NCBI GenBank assembly: GCA_025642065.1
Contig: JAODUP010000089.1
Span: 171,001 to 235,000, forward strand
Length of the DNA: 64,000 bases
Direction: 5' to 3'
From: Paralvinella palmiformis
Lineage: Eukaryota; Annelida; Polychaeta; Terebellida; Alvinellidae
Shown: in pieces, positions 1-15,517 of the stretch
Numbering within the stretch: the first letter of the stretch is position 1
Layout: each line of letters opens with the position of its first letter
Position numbers and translations under genes: made by a program
The notes under the pieces: generated by a model
The model's input: only the letters and a program-made list of their open reading frames with translations
What the model was told of the DNA's origin: nothing
The model's database searches: none

Positions 1-871
1 TGTCGTAGTTCCACTGAGGGCACGTTAAGCGCGAGATCCTGTTTTGGCGGCATGTTTGCCAGCATGCTTCGTGCTAGCAACTCGAGATCGATAACTGGTG
101 ATGCTAACCGTGATGTCCTTATGTCCAATCTACTGAGCCTCGTTAATCTGTTGGTTCAGGCACCAGTACCGAGTCGTTTGCCACGGCGCTCGACCGTAGC
201 CAGTGTTGGAAGCATGAGTGAAGTGTTTGAACGAAGTGAACGACCCAGCACCGAATGTCCCATGACCGATATCAGTAAAATTAATTACTCACTAGGTGGA
301 GCTAGCGCTGCAAATAGTCTCCTAGCTAATGGTATTGTAACTTCAACACCGAACGTGCCATTGTCCGATGAGGAAAAGGGAGGCGAAACAGATGAACAGA
401 AAACAGAACACGCAATGCCAACACCAAAGGCTCCAAATTTAACTGCTGGTGAACCACGCAAGTCGTGTTCTCACTTCTGGGACAGCATCAACCCAGAGGT
501 GGAAGCAAAAGATGTGCTTATAGCGGACTTCATTCTTCAGCACCAGCACATCATGTTTCACTTGATGCAGGCACTCAGCTACTGTACTAGCAATCCTGTT
601 GCAACAATAATAGGCTCAAATGGTGTAGTAAATGAGACATTCTTGAACATTGACCCGCTGTCTGTTGGCGATGGCATATTTCAGATATTGTGTACATTGA
701 ATGGCCGCGCCACTGAATTGCCATTGATTCTTAAGCCTCTGTACCAATATCTGTCATCAAATGTGCCATCTGTCAGGTGTCAGGCGATGTGTCAGCTCTC
801 AGAACCTCTGCTCTGGTTTGCACTTGGAGTTCTTGACTGTGAAACTTCCATAAAAATCTTCATGGATATGG
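1..871 (+). CDS. BIRC6: BIRC6 window exon 1 (cut by window edge)
   Basis: Open in frame 1 from the first base ([17 protein letters not shown]), so the real exon starts left of the window. It includes [19 protein letters not shown] and [17 protein letters not shown], which match the BIRC6 scaffold. The exon ends G|GTAAGT in phase 1. Confidence 0.92.
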
Positions 872-2531
872 GTAAGTCTATGAATGGGAAGCTGTGCTAC
901 ACTGTATTTATTATGTAGTAGCTCACTCTATGGCTAATGTCTTTTTCATGCATGTTTTCAACCAGATTCAGTTTTGTAAACAATAAAATCCCTCAAAAAA
1001 TATGTCGCTGTCATTTAATGTAAACTAAATTTTTAGTACACTCCATTCCAGGTGGCATTCGAGTGATCTGTGAAAATCTGGTCCGTAGCACTCACAGTGT
1101 GATCAGTACAAACCCTGGCCTTGTTTCTACAATAATGCAGTACTTGGGCTTAGCAAAAGGCAAGAGCTCCATGCCAAAAAAGGTCTATCCTGTTGAGCTG
1201 GATAATAATGAAACTCTTCAGAACTTCGCACCGATTGGCAAGTGTTTTGTTTTTGTATTAGGTCTGATTAGATGGATCACTATTACTATCATCAATTGAA
1301 ATTTAGAGAACAACAAAGTCACCACATTATCAAAATTAAAGTTTTGTTTTGTTGACTGATTGAATTTGTACAAAAATAGTGATTAATGCATGGTAAGTGA
1401 CCACACACGCATGCACGCACGCACGCATCCCCAGATGTAATGTAATATTTGTAATATTTCCAGGCACCATTACTTCAAGCAGTCCATCAGCAGGACCAGC
1501 TGATGTCTTAATTGAAGGTGTTGCTCCACACAGACGAGCTCGTTCTGCTGCATGGTCATTTAACTTCTACCCACACGAGGCATGGGTGGATCTTATCATC
1601 ACATTACCGTGTGCTGTACTGCTAAAAGAAGTCCACATACAGCCACATCTGGCCTCACTCTCTAGTAAGTTGTAATTTTGGTTACCAACAACTTCTTATA
1701 AAAGAGGAACATTTTAAAGGCTCTTCATAATCACCACAAAAGTCATGGACCAAGTGAATACAACCAAACTATGTAGTATTTAGGGTAATTTTAATCCAAT
1801 TATATAGAGCCCTATATAAAATGTTGTATTATTATTAGTCTAATTAGAATTATGTAATGACTGCTATAAAACATGTATACCTAGCTCTGTTGTGGAACAC
1901 TAGATAAATGTCACAGACCCAGGGATATGTAGATCAACTGCAAGAATAATGACAGATCGTCTTAAATATGTAGTAATACCTGTTAGTAAAGTCAGACCTA
2001 TTCTGACCTCATTAGAGTGCCCTTTTTAGATAAATTCCTGGTCACCTATTGTTTATCATTAATAAAATTAAAAAAACTGACATGAAATAGCCAGAATAAA
2101 GAGGTATACAATGGCTGATTTTTTTCTTTCTTTAGCTTGTCCATCTGCTGTAACCCTCGAGATCAGTCGTGATGGCCTGACCCAGATTCCTGTGACCTCT
2201 CCTCTTGTTACCAGCGGACTGAACTCCATCAAGATTGTACTACAGAAGGCTGAGGTCATTACCATGGTAACCATAAGGCTGCACAAACCACGTGACTCAA
2301 CAACGATTGGCTTGTCACAGATTAAGCTGTTAGGCTCATCGGCTTTTGGGGAGATGAATAAAAATAATGGCACAGGAAGTGTCAAGGAAGAGTATGTTGC
2401 CAAAACAAGGTATTCTGCTGGGGGGGGGGGGATCCATGTAATGGGAGTGATTATCAGTATCTTCACTAAAAATTATTCTAAACTAATTATATGTGTACTA
2501 ATAGATGTCTGATGGAAATTGAAACCTGTCC

Positions 2532-2574
<43 letters not shown>

Positions 2575-4345
2575 TAAAAGTTGGTTATAAATAACTAGGT
2601 TATAACTAAATGGTAGCTTAACTCGAAGTGGTTAGCTGGTCCGACCAAGCATCCATTCACTTCTATAGTAAAGAAACTAGGATTTAATGAAATTTATACA
2701 ACAAAAACTTGCTTAAAGGGATAGTCCACCTTCTTTTCAAATTTTGATACTAATACGGCTATACTCACAAATATCATAAATAATGTCAAAATGTGTATAC
2801 GATCACCCACATATTAAATAACCCAATTTTGAAGCTAGATAGAGACCGGAAGCTCCTGAATGCTGACATCACTTCAGCGTATCCGGTAGACCTGAAGTCT
2901 GTAAAGACCATACAAAAGCATGTAAACAAGGATGAGCAAAGGATTATTCCAGAACTAAACAGCTTTATCTTGTTAAAATTATGTCATGAATAACATACAA
3001 CCATATCAGTTTGAGCCAGAAGGAACCTGACAAGAGGAAGATGATTCAAAATGGCTCAGAAATTAATGCTCAAGAGAAACTGTAATCCGCTTCAGTCTAG
3101 AGAGCACTGATGTGATGTCAAAGCATTTCAGTTTTCTCTTTCTCGCCTTCGAATCTGGCTTCTGGTGCAGCCGTAATGGTGGCTGTCCAGTGATTTGGAT
3201 TATTTCCCTATATTTATGATATCAGTTATATTTGGTGATTATTATTGTGGAATTTTTGGTTACTCTTCTAAGCATTACATACTTTAAAAATATTTTCTGA
3301 TGGTGGACTGTCCCTTTAAGGGGAGTTATTTTTTTGGTCCCAGCAGCTTTAAATCAATATAAATCATGCTGGTTATAATGAAATACAATGTTTGACATTT
3401 CATTTGTCAGTCCAATCATTGCAAACGTAAATGCAACAACTAATATGACACATGTCACTTCAAAGGATATTGTGGTGTATGATAAACTGTGAACTTTGGA
3501 TTGGCTTGCCAACCTGTTTGAATAGAGACAATTTTCTATCAGTAATCAAATATCACAATGGCTAGCAAACTCTTGACCAAGTTAACAAAAAAGTTAAAGC
3601 TAAGACTCAAATTGCTAAAGAATATGGTCTTTTCTGTAGCACACTGTCAACGTAGTTGAAGAACAAGAATGCCTTGAGAGAAGCTCACAGAAATTAGCAC
3701 TTAGTTAAGCAATCGACGATCGTCAATTACTCTTCTCATTGTCACTTCAAAGTATCTGAAACACTGCAGCCAGAGCCTACTATAGAGGACACAGTAGACC
3801 TTCCACAAGCTGTTCTAATGAGTCCCCTACAGTCTGTCGGCTTTGACGTTAATGTAACTGCAACAGATTTTATCACTGCAGATGATCAACTGCCAACCAG
3901 CGAAGCTATCACTGATGACATTTTATTGAACGCTATAATGTGATGACTAAGATGAAGATCCTCCACCAAAACTGAAGCAGTCGACATGTGTGCAAAACTG
4001 AGTATCTATCTTCGGTCATTGCCTGACACGATCAATGTTTTCCATATGTGAATGCCATTCAAAACTCGGCAACAGTTTAATTCCAAGAAATAGTCGTGTA
4101 ACAGATTTTTTTCAAGTAACATCATTAAGGAGCATGTGGAAATAAAAGATGATATTGATTGTTGGTTTTCATCATCCAATCAGAGACTAGGAACATATTT
4201 GCTCCATGTCTTAATAAAACATGGCTATTTTCACCAATTATCGCTCATGGGTTGGTAAATAATTTGAAAACTGGGATAAAACAAAGTACCATTATAATGA
4301 AATGAATTCCCAGTCCCCTTGAATTTCATTATAACCAACTTTTAC

Positions 4346-4384
<39 letters not shown>

Positions 4385-5108
4385 ATCAATACTTATATCC
4401 ACTCTAATGCACACACCCAAAGCTAATTCAGTTCTTATGTTTGTGCTTGAAATTTAATCATTCCATAAGACCTATCATTACACTACTTTTTGCATATTTT
4501 TTATTGACACTAGTAGCATGAAGATCTGACTAACCCTCAGCAAATCACTATTTTGTGTGACTAACTATAGTATACTCTTAAGTAAAAGCAATTATTTATT
4601 GTCTGTCTGTTCAGGTCCAAATTACTGATTCTTAAAATGTCCAGTACAGAATTGTAAAAAATACACCTGCTGTGTACAATTCTTGAATTATCTGATCGAT
4701 TGATGTACTGTGTACATAATTAGTATATGATGTGATAATTTTTACACACAGCATGAGCTGGCTCCGTCTCCTTCATCATTGTTTGACTCGCTGTGAGTCA
4801 ATCCAGGACAAGGTTGCCATTGCTGCTACTCCTGTACAACCATTACTCAGGACATGTACATCATTATTACTGTCATCAGGAGCTAACTTGTACATCAATC
4901 ATATAGAATCAGTTCTGTTGATGCTAGGCTTACATTCAGCTGATATGGGACTCGGACTTATAGATCACCTGCTCAGGAATGCTCAGGCACCTGAAGAACA
5001 AGGTCAGTGGTCCGACTGTTGTGTCACTTGATGAATGGACTTTCACTGAAAAAATATATTTATTTGGATATGATGTGGATAGTGCAGTGTTTACATTAAA
5101 ATAGTGAG

Positions 5109-5148
<40 letters not shown>

Positions 5149-8100
5149 AGAAAGATTCATAAGATTAGGTGTTTACGATAGTACAAACCTGTGTTGTGTT
5201 CTTCAGGAAGTTTAGGTCATGGATTAGCTGTGGCTAATGAATCAACTGTAGATCTTCTCTATAGACTGGGAACTCATCAGGATCAAGCTACACCTCATAG
5301 GTAATACACTAAAAAGTAATCTTCTCTAACTGGTATATATGTTTGCTTACTTGTTTAGTTAGTACCATGTTACCTGGGCCTACAAGATCCTGACTGGAAA
5401 TTTATATTATCGCCAAAACACTAATGCTCACTTCACAAACATAAAAAATTAAGGCAGTGAATTGGACCATACTTCATTAAAAACTTATTGCTGAACCTGT
5501 CTTATGCTCCCTAGATTTTGTTTAAATGGTAATAGATTGTTTAATATTGTTGTGCATTGTGTGAGGATCTTGTCTTGACACAAATGGAATGGTTAGTTTG
5601 CTGTAGGCAAATAGTCCTATAGGGACACTGGTTATCAGGCATAGACATTAACTTTTAAAATCACCTGACCAGTATGATTTTAACTTGGCTACCAAAATAT
5701 TCACATGTCTGGATTTCATCGATACAAGAGGTGCAAAAACATGATATCCATGAGTTTCAATCAAAGGTGTGTAATTCAAGCCATAATCAGAATTAGAGTT
5801 ACCAGGATAAACTTAAGTTGAAAGTTTTTCTGTTTTATATACATAATTGTTGGTTTTGTTCATATCATTTTCAGTTTTTAACCCAAATGTAATGAGGCCA
5901 AGATGTTATTATGCCATCATAAATTCGAGAATACACAGAACCCATCAGTTGTGCATCTCAGCTGCAGCACTGGTACCTGATAATCAAACATGTACAATTA
6001 TAGGGAGAGAAAATATTTTAGATATAACGAACACTGAGGAATATTGAGGTCATTTAGAAGAATCAATCTAGGGCAAATTTGTGTTCTGTTTATTTGTTGA
6101 TGAGTTTTCAGGAGCTGAGATCACAGTCAACTAATGACATTACGTTGATGGACACTCAGTGGTCAGTGTGTTGGGAAAATGTACTTCACTTTGTTACAGT
6201 TTCATGCCATTTGTTGTGTGGCTACACTTTCTTTATGTTTCAAATTAGCACTCCACAGAAGCTATGAGAAACATAATGTGTGATTGGTCAGGGGGGATTG
6301 AATCACTGGCCAGTGAAAAATGCTTATGTCATAGTTCACCTGTACAAAAGGCCTTTTGCTGTTTGGTGCCAAATAAAGCATTTCTCAGAAAGTTCTTTTT
6401 ATCAGTTGTGTACTGTGATAATGATAAGTATAATACTTCGTAACTTGTTGTTTTATGCCTGAAAAATAGACCTTTCTGGTCAGACAAAAGGTAAAAAATC
6501 ACTTGTCTGATGATTACTTTCACCTACCCTTGATAGTCAGGGAGTCCTTAATGTCTTGCTTGCTTGCATTTAGGGGAGTATCCCCAGGCTGTCATTTGAT
6601 CAGCACAGCCTCTATGTTGGTGTGGTTGAGACTACCTCCTCCCCCACCACTCACAGGGGAGCATTATGGAAAGATGGGGCTGAAATACCCTGAGGGTGGT
6701 CATTGTCCGAGTGTATTACACCCTCAGGGGGTCTTTAACTTCCCCCATTATTTTAATAATTCAGTGGAGACGGCAGCACCATTTAACGTTGTCAGCCACC
6801 CAAGATGTTGTGAGCCGAGAAATTAATCTCTGGAAAAGTTTCGACCTCTTGCTGGGACCGAACCTATGACCCTTGCCACCAGGTGCCAGGTGCTTAACTG
6901 CTAGACCACCAGAGCTCACTATATTAATGTCTGTGCCTAAGTTATACATTTATTCACATACATTAATCACTCCCAATGGGTTTGGCATTTAGAATTGGAC
7001 TGCTGTATCCTTGTGCATGTCATAAGAGGTGACAAAAAGGAGCAAACAGTAAATGAGATTTTGTAACAATGTATCATTAAATCTTACTCATTCACACACC
7101 AACAGACAGCACCAACAGACAATACTTGATTGTGATATTCACAGAAGATATAAAAACTTAGATTTGTTTAAAGCTCGTGTTAAAAATGTAATGTCCATAT
7201 CAGTGCTACTGCGCAGATCTATGTTTTAATTATTTGTTGATATTATCTGTCTTTAAGGTAACACTGATAAAATGGCTTTGTTTAGTCATAGATGGTGTAG
7301 AATTACTTGACATTAATTTATTCCATCAGCCACAATTTACCATCAAACCAGCATCCATTATACAATGCACCCACTAAATACTCCAAGTAATGAATGACTT
7401 ACTGAAAGTACATTGGTTTTGCCATGCATTTTTACATTTTGCTACTGTTTGATTAGCCGAAACTTTGAAAATGCATGCCATTTGGCCAATGAGGCTGCAT
7501 TTTCTGTATCGTCATGACAGCATTTGGTGCTTGCCTGGGCCACTTCAGGGCCCACTTCATCAACAGGCATGGGCCCCATGCCCCACTTCATAACAATCCT
7601 AGAATCAACTCTGATTTATATGCCTACTTATTTGTTCCCTTATAAATAGTTAATTATTAGAAATGTTTGAACAAAGTAAATATGCAGTTGGTTGTCTGAA
7701 TGTGTTCTCACACAAATTCAATTAACAATAACATTATTTATTGACACAGTGAGCCATGGTCTCCATTGCATGTTTTATATAAGAATATGTTTATTTTAGA
7801 GTTCAAGCTATGATTGACTGGCTTGGAGACAGTGCACGTACTGCTCTGCAGAAAGCACATGGTGGTCTTGCCGAAGGCTACCATCATTATGGACTTCCAG
7901 TTGACTTGTCTACAGCAGCTCCAGCTCATGTACACTGTGTTGCTGCTGTACTGTGGAACAGTCAGGAAAAACATGTCGGATATAATTTGTTTGACTTGGT
8001 GTCTATGGATTTACTAAGGTTTGTTATTTTCGGTCATTATCATCTCTATAATATAAATTATTTCTGTTCTATAACAATATTAATTGATAAATTATTTCAT

Positions 8101-9182
8101 GCTAATGTCAATTTTAATAGTACTGTGATATATATTCCTTTTTATGTAATTAAGTGTTATAAAAAGAAATATTCACAAATAGTATTAGTGGCCTAGTAAG
8201 AACTTTATATTCAGTAAACAATGGTAGATGATTGTGGATGATTTTGGCAAATCTTTTCCCTCTAAAGTCATCAGAGATGTAGACTCTAGGATGCTCTTCA
8301 ATGAGCTATGACATTCTTCAATTATTATCCTTACAGTGCAATGTATGAATGGGCCATGGTTTTATCACCAACATCCAACCAAAAACAAGCTGTAGATGCT
8401 GTGATCTGTTCCATTTGCTACATCCATCCTGAATACTTTGCCACACTGCTGGAGTGGATGGGTATTGTGATCAGTGTTGACTTCAGTCATGCCTCAGTCA
8501 CAGATGATCACAAAGACTCCCAAGCTCATCAACGACAAGAAGCAATGACAGATGATCTCAAGGCCACAACGGAAGCCCACCACATGAACGCTGGCATCCG
8601 CCCAGGACTTCAGCCAATTCTCTTGCAGGAGTTCGGTCACATGATGTTAGACGAATCTCATTTGTCAACACTTTCAATGGCATGCCAGTCACCAATATCC
8701 CTGCGCCAACTTGTTGGCTCAAACTTCCTTGCTGTACTCTGTCAAGGATTGTACGAGTTCTGTATACAAGAGATGGCAAGATATGGTGAACCTGTGATAA
8801 CATCGGAAATGTTCACTGATAGAGGACCATCTAGTGGAAGTAGGCCTGTTAGTCCTGAGAATGCATCTTCAGCTCAACCATCTTCCAGCAACTCACAGAC
8901 AAAACACGGCTCTGACACAATACCACAAGGTATGCCACAAACATTGTTAACTGAAATTATTTCTGAAAATATGCTGATGTCGGGTGAAAACATGTAATTT
9001 CATAAAAACATGACGCATCATAAATTTGACCAGTTTTGTTTTTGAGGCAAAGTTTTATATAATTATATACATAAACTGCATTATGAAAGGTGAGTTTTCC
9101 ATGACTCCTCACTTAAACCAAACTATGTGATGAATTAACACTTTTATACTTTTTTGGCTGAGTATGTTGTGCATTGGTGAGC

Positions 9183-9213
<31 letters not shown>

Positions 9214-9408
9214 ACATGCTTATCTTGTTCTGTAAAAAAATATTTAGATTTGAAATATGTTTTATCACAAAATTATCTCCATTGAACAGTTACTAAATTA
9301 TAATTATTTAAGTTTATTAAAAAACTTGAGTGTATTTTATGTTAACAAACAAATTATCTTTTACCACTTCAGCATGACAGTATGGTTCTTATTACCCAAT
9401 ATCATGGT

Positions 9409-9481
<73 letters not shown>

Positions 9482-9922
9482 TATTTAGTCAACTATTACA
9501 TGTTTTCACTGCTTACCTTATTTATGTTAATTGTATTGCTAAGTTGCTGTAGATGAAAATGCCTAAAAAGAATTTGTATCAAGTTTAAAACATATTTTAT
9601 TGACTGCATGAATCTTTTTGGAGCTTTCATAAATATGTTTGTAGATAATACCTTTTGGTTAAATGGTGTTTGTAACCAAAATAACCATTGCCCTTTATTT
9701 TTAGAAAAACGAGTGACAATCACGGCTGATCTTGTTGCGCCTGTTCTCCACTTCCTGGCTGACACATCTAAAGAGGTTATCATTAAGGACTGGCTTGGTA
9801 ATGAGGAAGGATGTATATTTTGGCCTGTCTTACTACGATTACTCTGTGCTGCTCCGGTGACAATAACCAGGATGGACAGTGGACAGAACAGCAAGTACAG
9901 GGTATGTTTTTATTTATCAACT

Positions 9923-9967
<45 letters not shown>

Positions 9968-12900
9968 CACACTTTAATGTGACTTGAAAGATTATTGTGC
10001 TTATCAGTTTGTGGCCTTTACTGATCACTGTTTGAGATAATTACACCAGTAAAAGTATAGGACTATTGATCATGATGAAGAAATTGGGCTTAAGTCCTGA
10101 AATTTATACTAACTAAGAAGTTACTGATTAATAGCATCAATAATTATATATTTATGAAGCACCTAATTATCTATAATATGACTTGTGTGCTGTACATAAT
10201 AATTTAAATTAATGCTAACACGTTGTTTTATCATTGTTTTCTTGTATCTTTAATGTCATACATGGTTTTTGCCTCAAAATGAGAATAATTAAATGCCTTC
10301 TGTGTTTTGGGGCATGAAAAAAATGTCAGCATTAAAAAATGCTGAGTTTATGTAACAAAATCTCCGCTTAAACCCCAATGTTAAGTTGAAGATTTCCTGC
10401 TTCTCAGTCACTGATAGTGACTTATAACATTAGAATGCATTAGTGCACTAGACAAGACCTGGTTGATGATCGGCTAGATTTTAAAATTGTGTTTATTTAT
10501 TGTTTTATTTCATTACATTTGACATTTTGGATCTGCTACTATCTGACATCACACTGATAATGATCAGTAGATTTTAAAGAATATGATATGAGTTAACTAT
10601 TTTAATGTATTATTCGTGCAATAAATTTATTAGAAAAAACATTGTAACCACAAGTGGATATATTATCTATAAGAAAATGTAATGTTTAAAACCATGTACA
10701 TTTGGCACGTGTGTAAATTTAATAAATTCTACTTTACAAACCACACATTGACTGTAATGTAAAATTCAAATTAAATTAGGGGGCAGCAACTGTGGTCACT
10801 GACTCAGTGACTGTAGTATAATATAATTAACGATATGACAAAAGTAATCACTTGCTGAACACTAAGCATATTATATCATCTGTTAGTTTTAGTATTTGAT
10901 TGCTTAAATAACTGGTTTGTTAGACGATAACAGATGATAGGTATACAAGAGAATAGTTGGTAAACATAATATGAAGCTCCTGAATTTTAATTCTGTTACT
11001 ACTGTGAAAAGTTTAGTTGAGGGTTTTTTCAACTTCCACATGACCCACTCAGTTGTGAGTGAGTTCTAAAAAGAAATAAATTCATCATACCCATTCGCGG
11101 TTTCTGAACCATTCTTGTTTCTGGCTGAACCATCACTTATATAAACCGGAGCATGCAAGGCCATTCAGTTTCTTATGCACTAGAGCCTTTATTCAGTTAC
11201 TATGCTACAAATATAATTGGTTCACGCAGCCATATTTCTTTTTTGCACCACAGTCAAATATGTGACAGTCTAGAACGAATTACCTGGATTTGAAAGTTGA
11301 AGCCATAAGGAAACTTTAGTTTGAACTCAAATCTGAACAAATCACTTGTTTGGGAGAATTTATAAATAAACAAGGTCACAAGAATGAAGATAGTCCTAAC
11401 AATCCCAGAAATACACACGAGCTAAGCCAGAAATATTGTAGTGAAATTGACTGTCCGAGAATGTGAATTCATTTCAAAACAGAAATGGACCAAAAATTAG
11501 GAGGTTCCTCTGGGCTTCAGCAGTTGAAAACAGATGCTCTTTTGGGATCATCTACCATTGATTTGTGGTTCTTTTCTTCAAAATAGACCTTTAAATGCAT
11601 CTGTAATGCTACAACACTACTGAACTTCACACATGAAGAACTTTATGTATGTAAAATTGTATTTGATGCAGTCAGGGGTCCTGACTCAGGACTAGTGAAT
11701 TACACTCAGGACTAGTATGTTTCTAAGTTACTAGTCCTGCAGACTAGTAGTGAATTTTAATTAGCTGTTAACTCTGCACCTAATAGTAGTTATTTTTAAA
11801 CTATCTAGTTACTACTTCCTCCAATAAAGCAGATGTCTGAAAGTCACCACAAGATCTTTATTCCACGAGTTATTTAAAGGAATGTATAAAGTCTGATGAA
11901 ACTCAAACAATCTTAAGTGTAATGTGTCAGTCAGATCTGGGATGATATATCAGATCAAGTGTTTCAGTATCTTATCATGTTCTTCTACGTGTTACATTTT
12001 TCAGACACTGCAGCAAAGCTCTGCTATTGAATCAGCTGCCATAGACTTCTTCAGTTGTGTGTTATCTTGTCACCATGGCAACCAGATGCAGTTTGCTAAT
12101 ATCTTGTGTGATGTCATCAGAAGTCATGGATCGACTGTAGATGGTATGGAACAAAGCATTTTTCATAACTCTTGCCATGATTAAAGAAAACAAACCAAAT
12201 CTATTTCTGTATTTAATATATCAGAATAGTAAATCTACGGAATAAGTTAATTAAATGTGTTAGTTAGATGTGTGATTAATGTTGCTTTTTGAGCCACAGC
12301 TGGGAAATATTGTGGGATTATAATGCACATAGCTGAAATTTTTGTTTAATGTATAGAATTTTCAGTTTTGTATTATACACATTACTGAATATTTTTATAT
12401 TTGACTGTAAGTGGGATTTAGAGAAATTTACGTGGTCTTAATTATAGCTTTACTTTACACCCCATGATAAACAAAATGTGTGTGTGTGTGTGTGCATGCG
12501 CGCGCATGCACATGTGTGTGTGTGTGTGTAAATATGTAACACTTAATTAATATGTCCCCTGACTTTTTTTACAGAATATGGATACAGAACATCACCACTG
12601 TGTGGTTTCATGCGTTGTCTGTTTCTACAAGTTCTGTTAGAAGATGAGAAACTTTCAGTTTGTTTGAATGCCTCCTCACACCTTTATAAGGGCCACTGTA
12701 ATGCTGTGACTGGCCTAATACAACATCCACGCTTTGGTGCAGGACACAGATTTAGAGTGTTAAACGTCAGCCTTCAAAGTACATGTTGTGATATCATCAC
12801 TAAAGTATCAGGTAAGTGTTGCTAATGTAATTAATAATGATAAGGATAGTCAGTTAGCCGTGTTTTGTTTATTACATTATAACTCTGCTGGTGATGTAGT

Positions 12901-15467
12901 CTCAGAATAGTCAAATATCATCATACAGACACACCATCCCTGGCCTCACAAACTGCTCAGTTGTTAGAAGAGAAAGGTGAGAAAGCTCTTGGTGAGGACT
13001 GGCTGCTGGAAGGCCAGGAGCTCGGTATTGATACCATGGTAGAGCAGATGACAGCAGCAGCAGGTAAGGATATTGCATTGGGTGTCAGCTGTGAATAAAT
13101 GACTTGAGTTAAATGATTTCATAGTGAAACCAAAATGGTTTCTTTGAGAGTAAGCAGGAGGTTGTCACCTATTACATACACTACCTCCTGATACATAACA
13201 GTAGCTTTCAGGGGTTGAAATAAAGAAAATTAGAATTCATATTCTGTTTGTTTCCTTCCAAAGATTCCAGGCCTGTTAATGTTCCTTTATTTACTGTATT
13301 TTCCTGTATATGTTTTGCATTCAGAAATTATTTTTTAATATTAAGTGCCTTTAGCTCATTTAGCCTACCATGTGCACCAAAGTGGCCGTAAAACAACCAT
13401 CATCATCATCATCATCATCATCATAGTATATTGATTCACCCTGTGGCATTTGATCAATGTAATGTGTGTATAGTCTGTAATACATGTATTAACAATATAT
13501 TTGTTGATAAATCTGATGCTACAATCTGAGCTATTATTTCGTTCAGTGGTTTGAGCTGGGGGCCTCCGTGGTCTAACTGGTAGTGCATTGGCTCACAGAT
13601 CACTACCACCTGAGTTCGAACCTCAGCGTGGGCATATCTGTTTTAGCTTTGACTTCGCTTCATTACCTTTGGAGGTTGCTCAGCCCATTTAGCCTACCAT
13701 GTCCATGTGCCCCAAAATGGCCATAAAACATCAATTATCATCATTATCAATGGTTTGACCTCTTGCTCTTTGGTATATGTGATATTTTATCTGGCAAATT
13801 ACTACATAGATTTTCTAGATACATATAGTACAATATTATGAAACGCTGTAGTCCAAGTTTTATGTATTTAGTCAGATTACACTTGTGTATTAATTATTTG
13901 TATCAAATAAAGGTTTTTTAGGTTGCCAAGAGACTAAATTGCCACCAAGTTCAGAAGGGTACTTAATGCTGGTATACTTATATGGGTTCAGGTTAAAACT
14001 ATTCCTTTAGAAGTTTCTTTATTTTCAAACGACGTTGTTATGAGGCTTGATATATTTTGGCCCTTCAATTAAACAACCTTTTTTTCAGTATTACTGTTAG
14101 CTAGCATTCCCCCTTAATACGCACGATGCATTCATTTATAGCTTTTGTATTTAATAACTGTATCAGCCATTTGTTATAGTTACACTGTTTAAACTGTATG
14201 TTCTTTGTATGTAACTTATTCAAACAAATACAGTTTTTAAAGTGTTAGTACTCCAATAGGAAAGTTAGCTATCCACACTCCATGATGTGGTAGATACCTG
14301 ACTACTTGATGCTGAATTATAATATATTTTTGTGTTTTATTTATTGGATTATAAAGCAATTACTTGAAACTCCGATTTTCCTAACTTTTGTCAGTCCTGA
14401 TCATCTTACCAGCACTTATTTCCATCAGTGATGAACTATGATGTTGAGAGAAACCACACTTAAATAATTGTGATCTTTGTTTCACAAATACTAAATTTGG
14501 TATTATATTTATTCTGTATCATAGCCAGGTATTTGGCATAAGAAAATTATTATAAGAAAATAGTTTAAATGATTTGTGTCCAGTGAGGGAACTGTGCTCT
14601 GATTCATAAATAAGAATAGATTGTTTGTATCCATGGTAATGTCTACTAGTCAGTTAATCCCTTTACTTCTGCAGGTATGCATGCAAAAGAGAAAAGGGAG
14701 AAGCCTGGCATGAAGTCGGCATCTCCATCCAGACCACCAAGTCGTCGTGGAAACCGTCCTAGTGATGCACTTAGCAACATCAACATACCTACTCTGCTGT
14801 TGTACCATAATCTGCTGCCAGGTATGAATATTGTCATTATTATAACCTGTGGTTCAGGGCGTACTGAGAGCACAATCTTTGTAGAACTGGACCATGAACT
14901 TCTAGGTCAAAGTTTAAATCAGTCTTACCTGTGTTGGTGGGATGTTTCACAAGAGAGTTACTTCTCAGCCATATGTCTCAGGTGTAACCAGCACTAAGGC
15001 TAAAAGCAACACTCACTCCATTACTATAATTCATGACACAGTTGGTACTGCATGGTGCAAACTTCCAGGTCACAGATTCAATTCTGTATAATAATCCATC
15101 CAACAGTAAATGGCCTTTCGTTATCCTAGAGAGTATCTCCTCACTTGTATGTCTGGGGTGAGACAAATATCATGGTTAAATAAGGCAATGGGGAAATAAC
15201 TGTCCCTATGATTAATGTTTTTTTTTTGGGGGGAATTTTACCTTTCAGTTATTTGTTATATGTTGTATATTGATTCTAAAGCAAGTTTAAATTTTTCTGG
15301 TTATTTCAGGGCAAGCTTTACCTGGTGAACTGACAGTATCACAGCTGTTAGTGTTACTAAAAGAAAGGGGCCTACCTGAGGGACAGTCTGATATAAGCCT
15401 TTTGTTAAAGTTCAAAGTGAAATCAGCCACGGGTGTAGTGATCCCTGATCTAAACCCTGATAATGGT

Positions 15468-15517
<50 letters not shown>

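Larger units (their letters stand above)
13064..14674 (+). other. BIRC6: BIRC6 intron with SINE copies
   Basis: A 1.6-kb intron holding a SINE tail (about 13351-13426) and a full SINE (about 13558-13750); the rest has no recognisable content. Confidence 0.6.

Noticed and set aside
1238..1299. Extending BIRC6 window exon 2 to the stop at 1299
   Set aside because: Homology continues only when joined to the exon at 1464; the extension is intron.
6503..6949. Small protein-coding gene on either strand
   Set aside because: The frames overlap a SINE and have no homology.
9257..10028. Frames ending in Tyr-Ile or Cys-Val runs
   Set aside because: Generated by (TA)n and (GT)n tracts around a BIRC6 exon.
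13558..13630. tRNA gene
   Set aside because: A and B boxes are present, but the cloverleaf is not and the sequence continues into a repeated SINE body.
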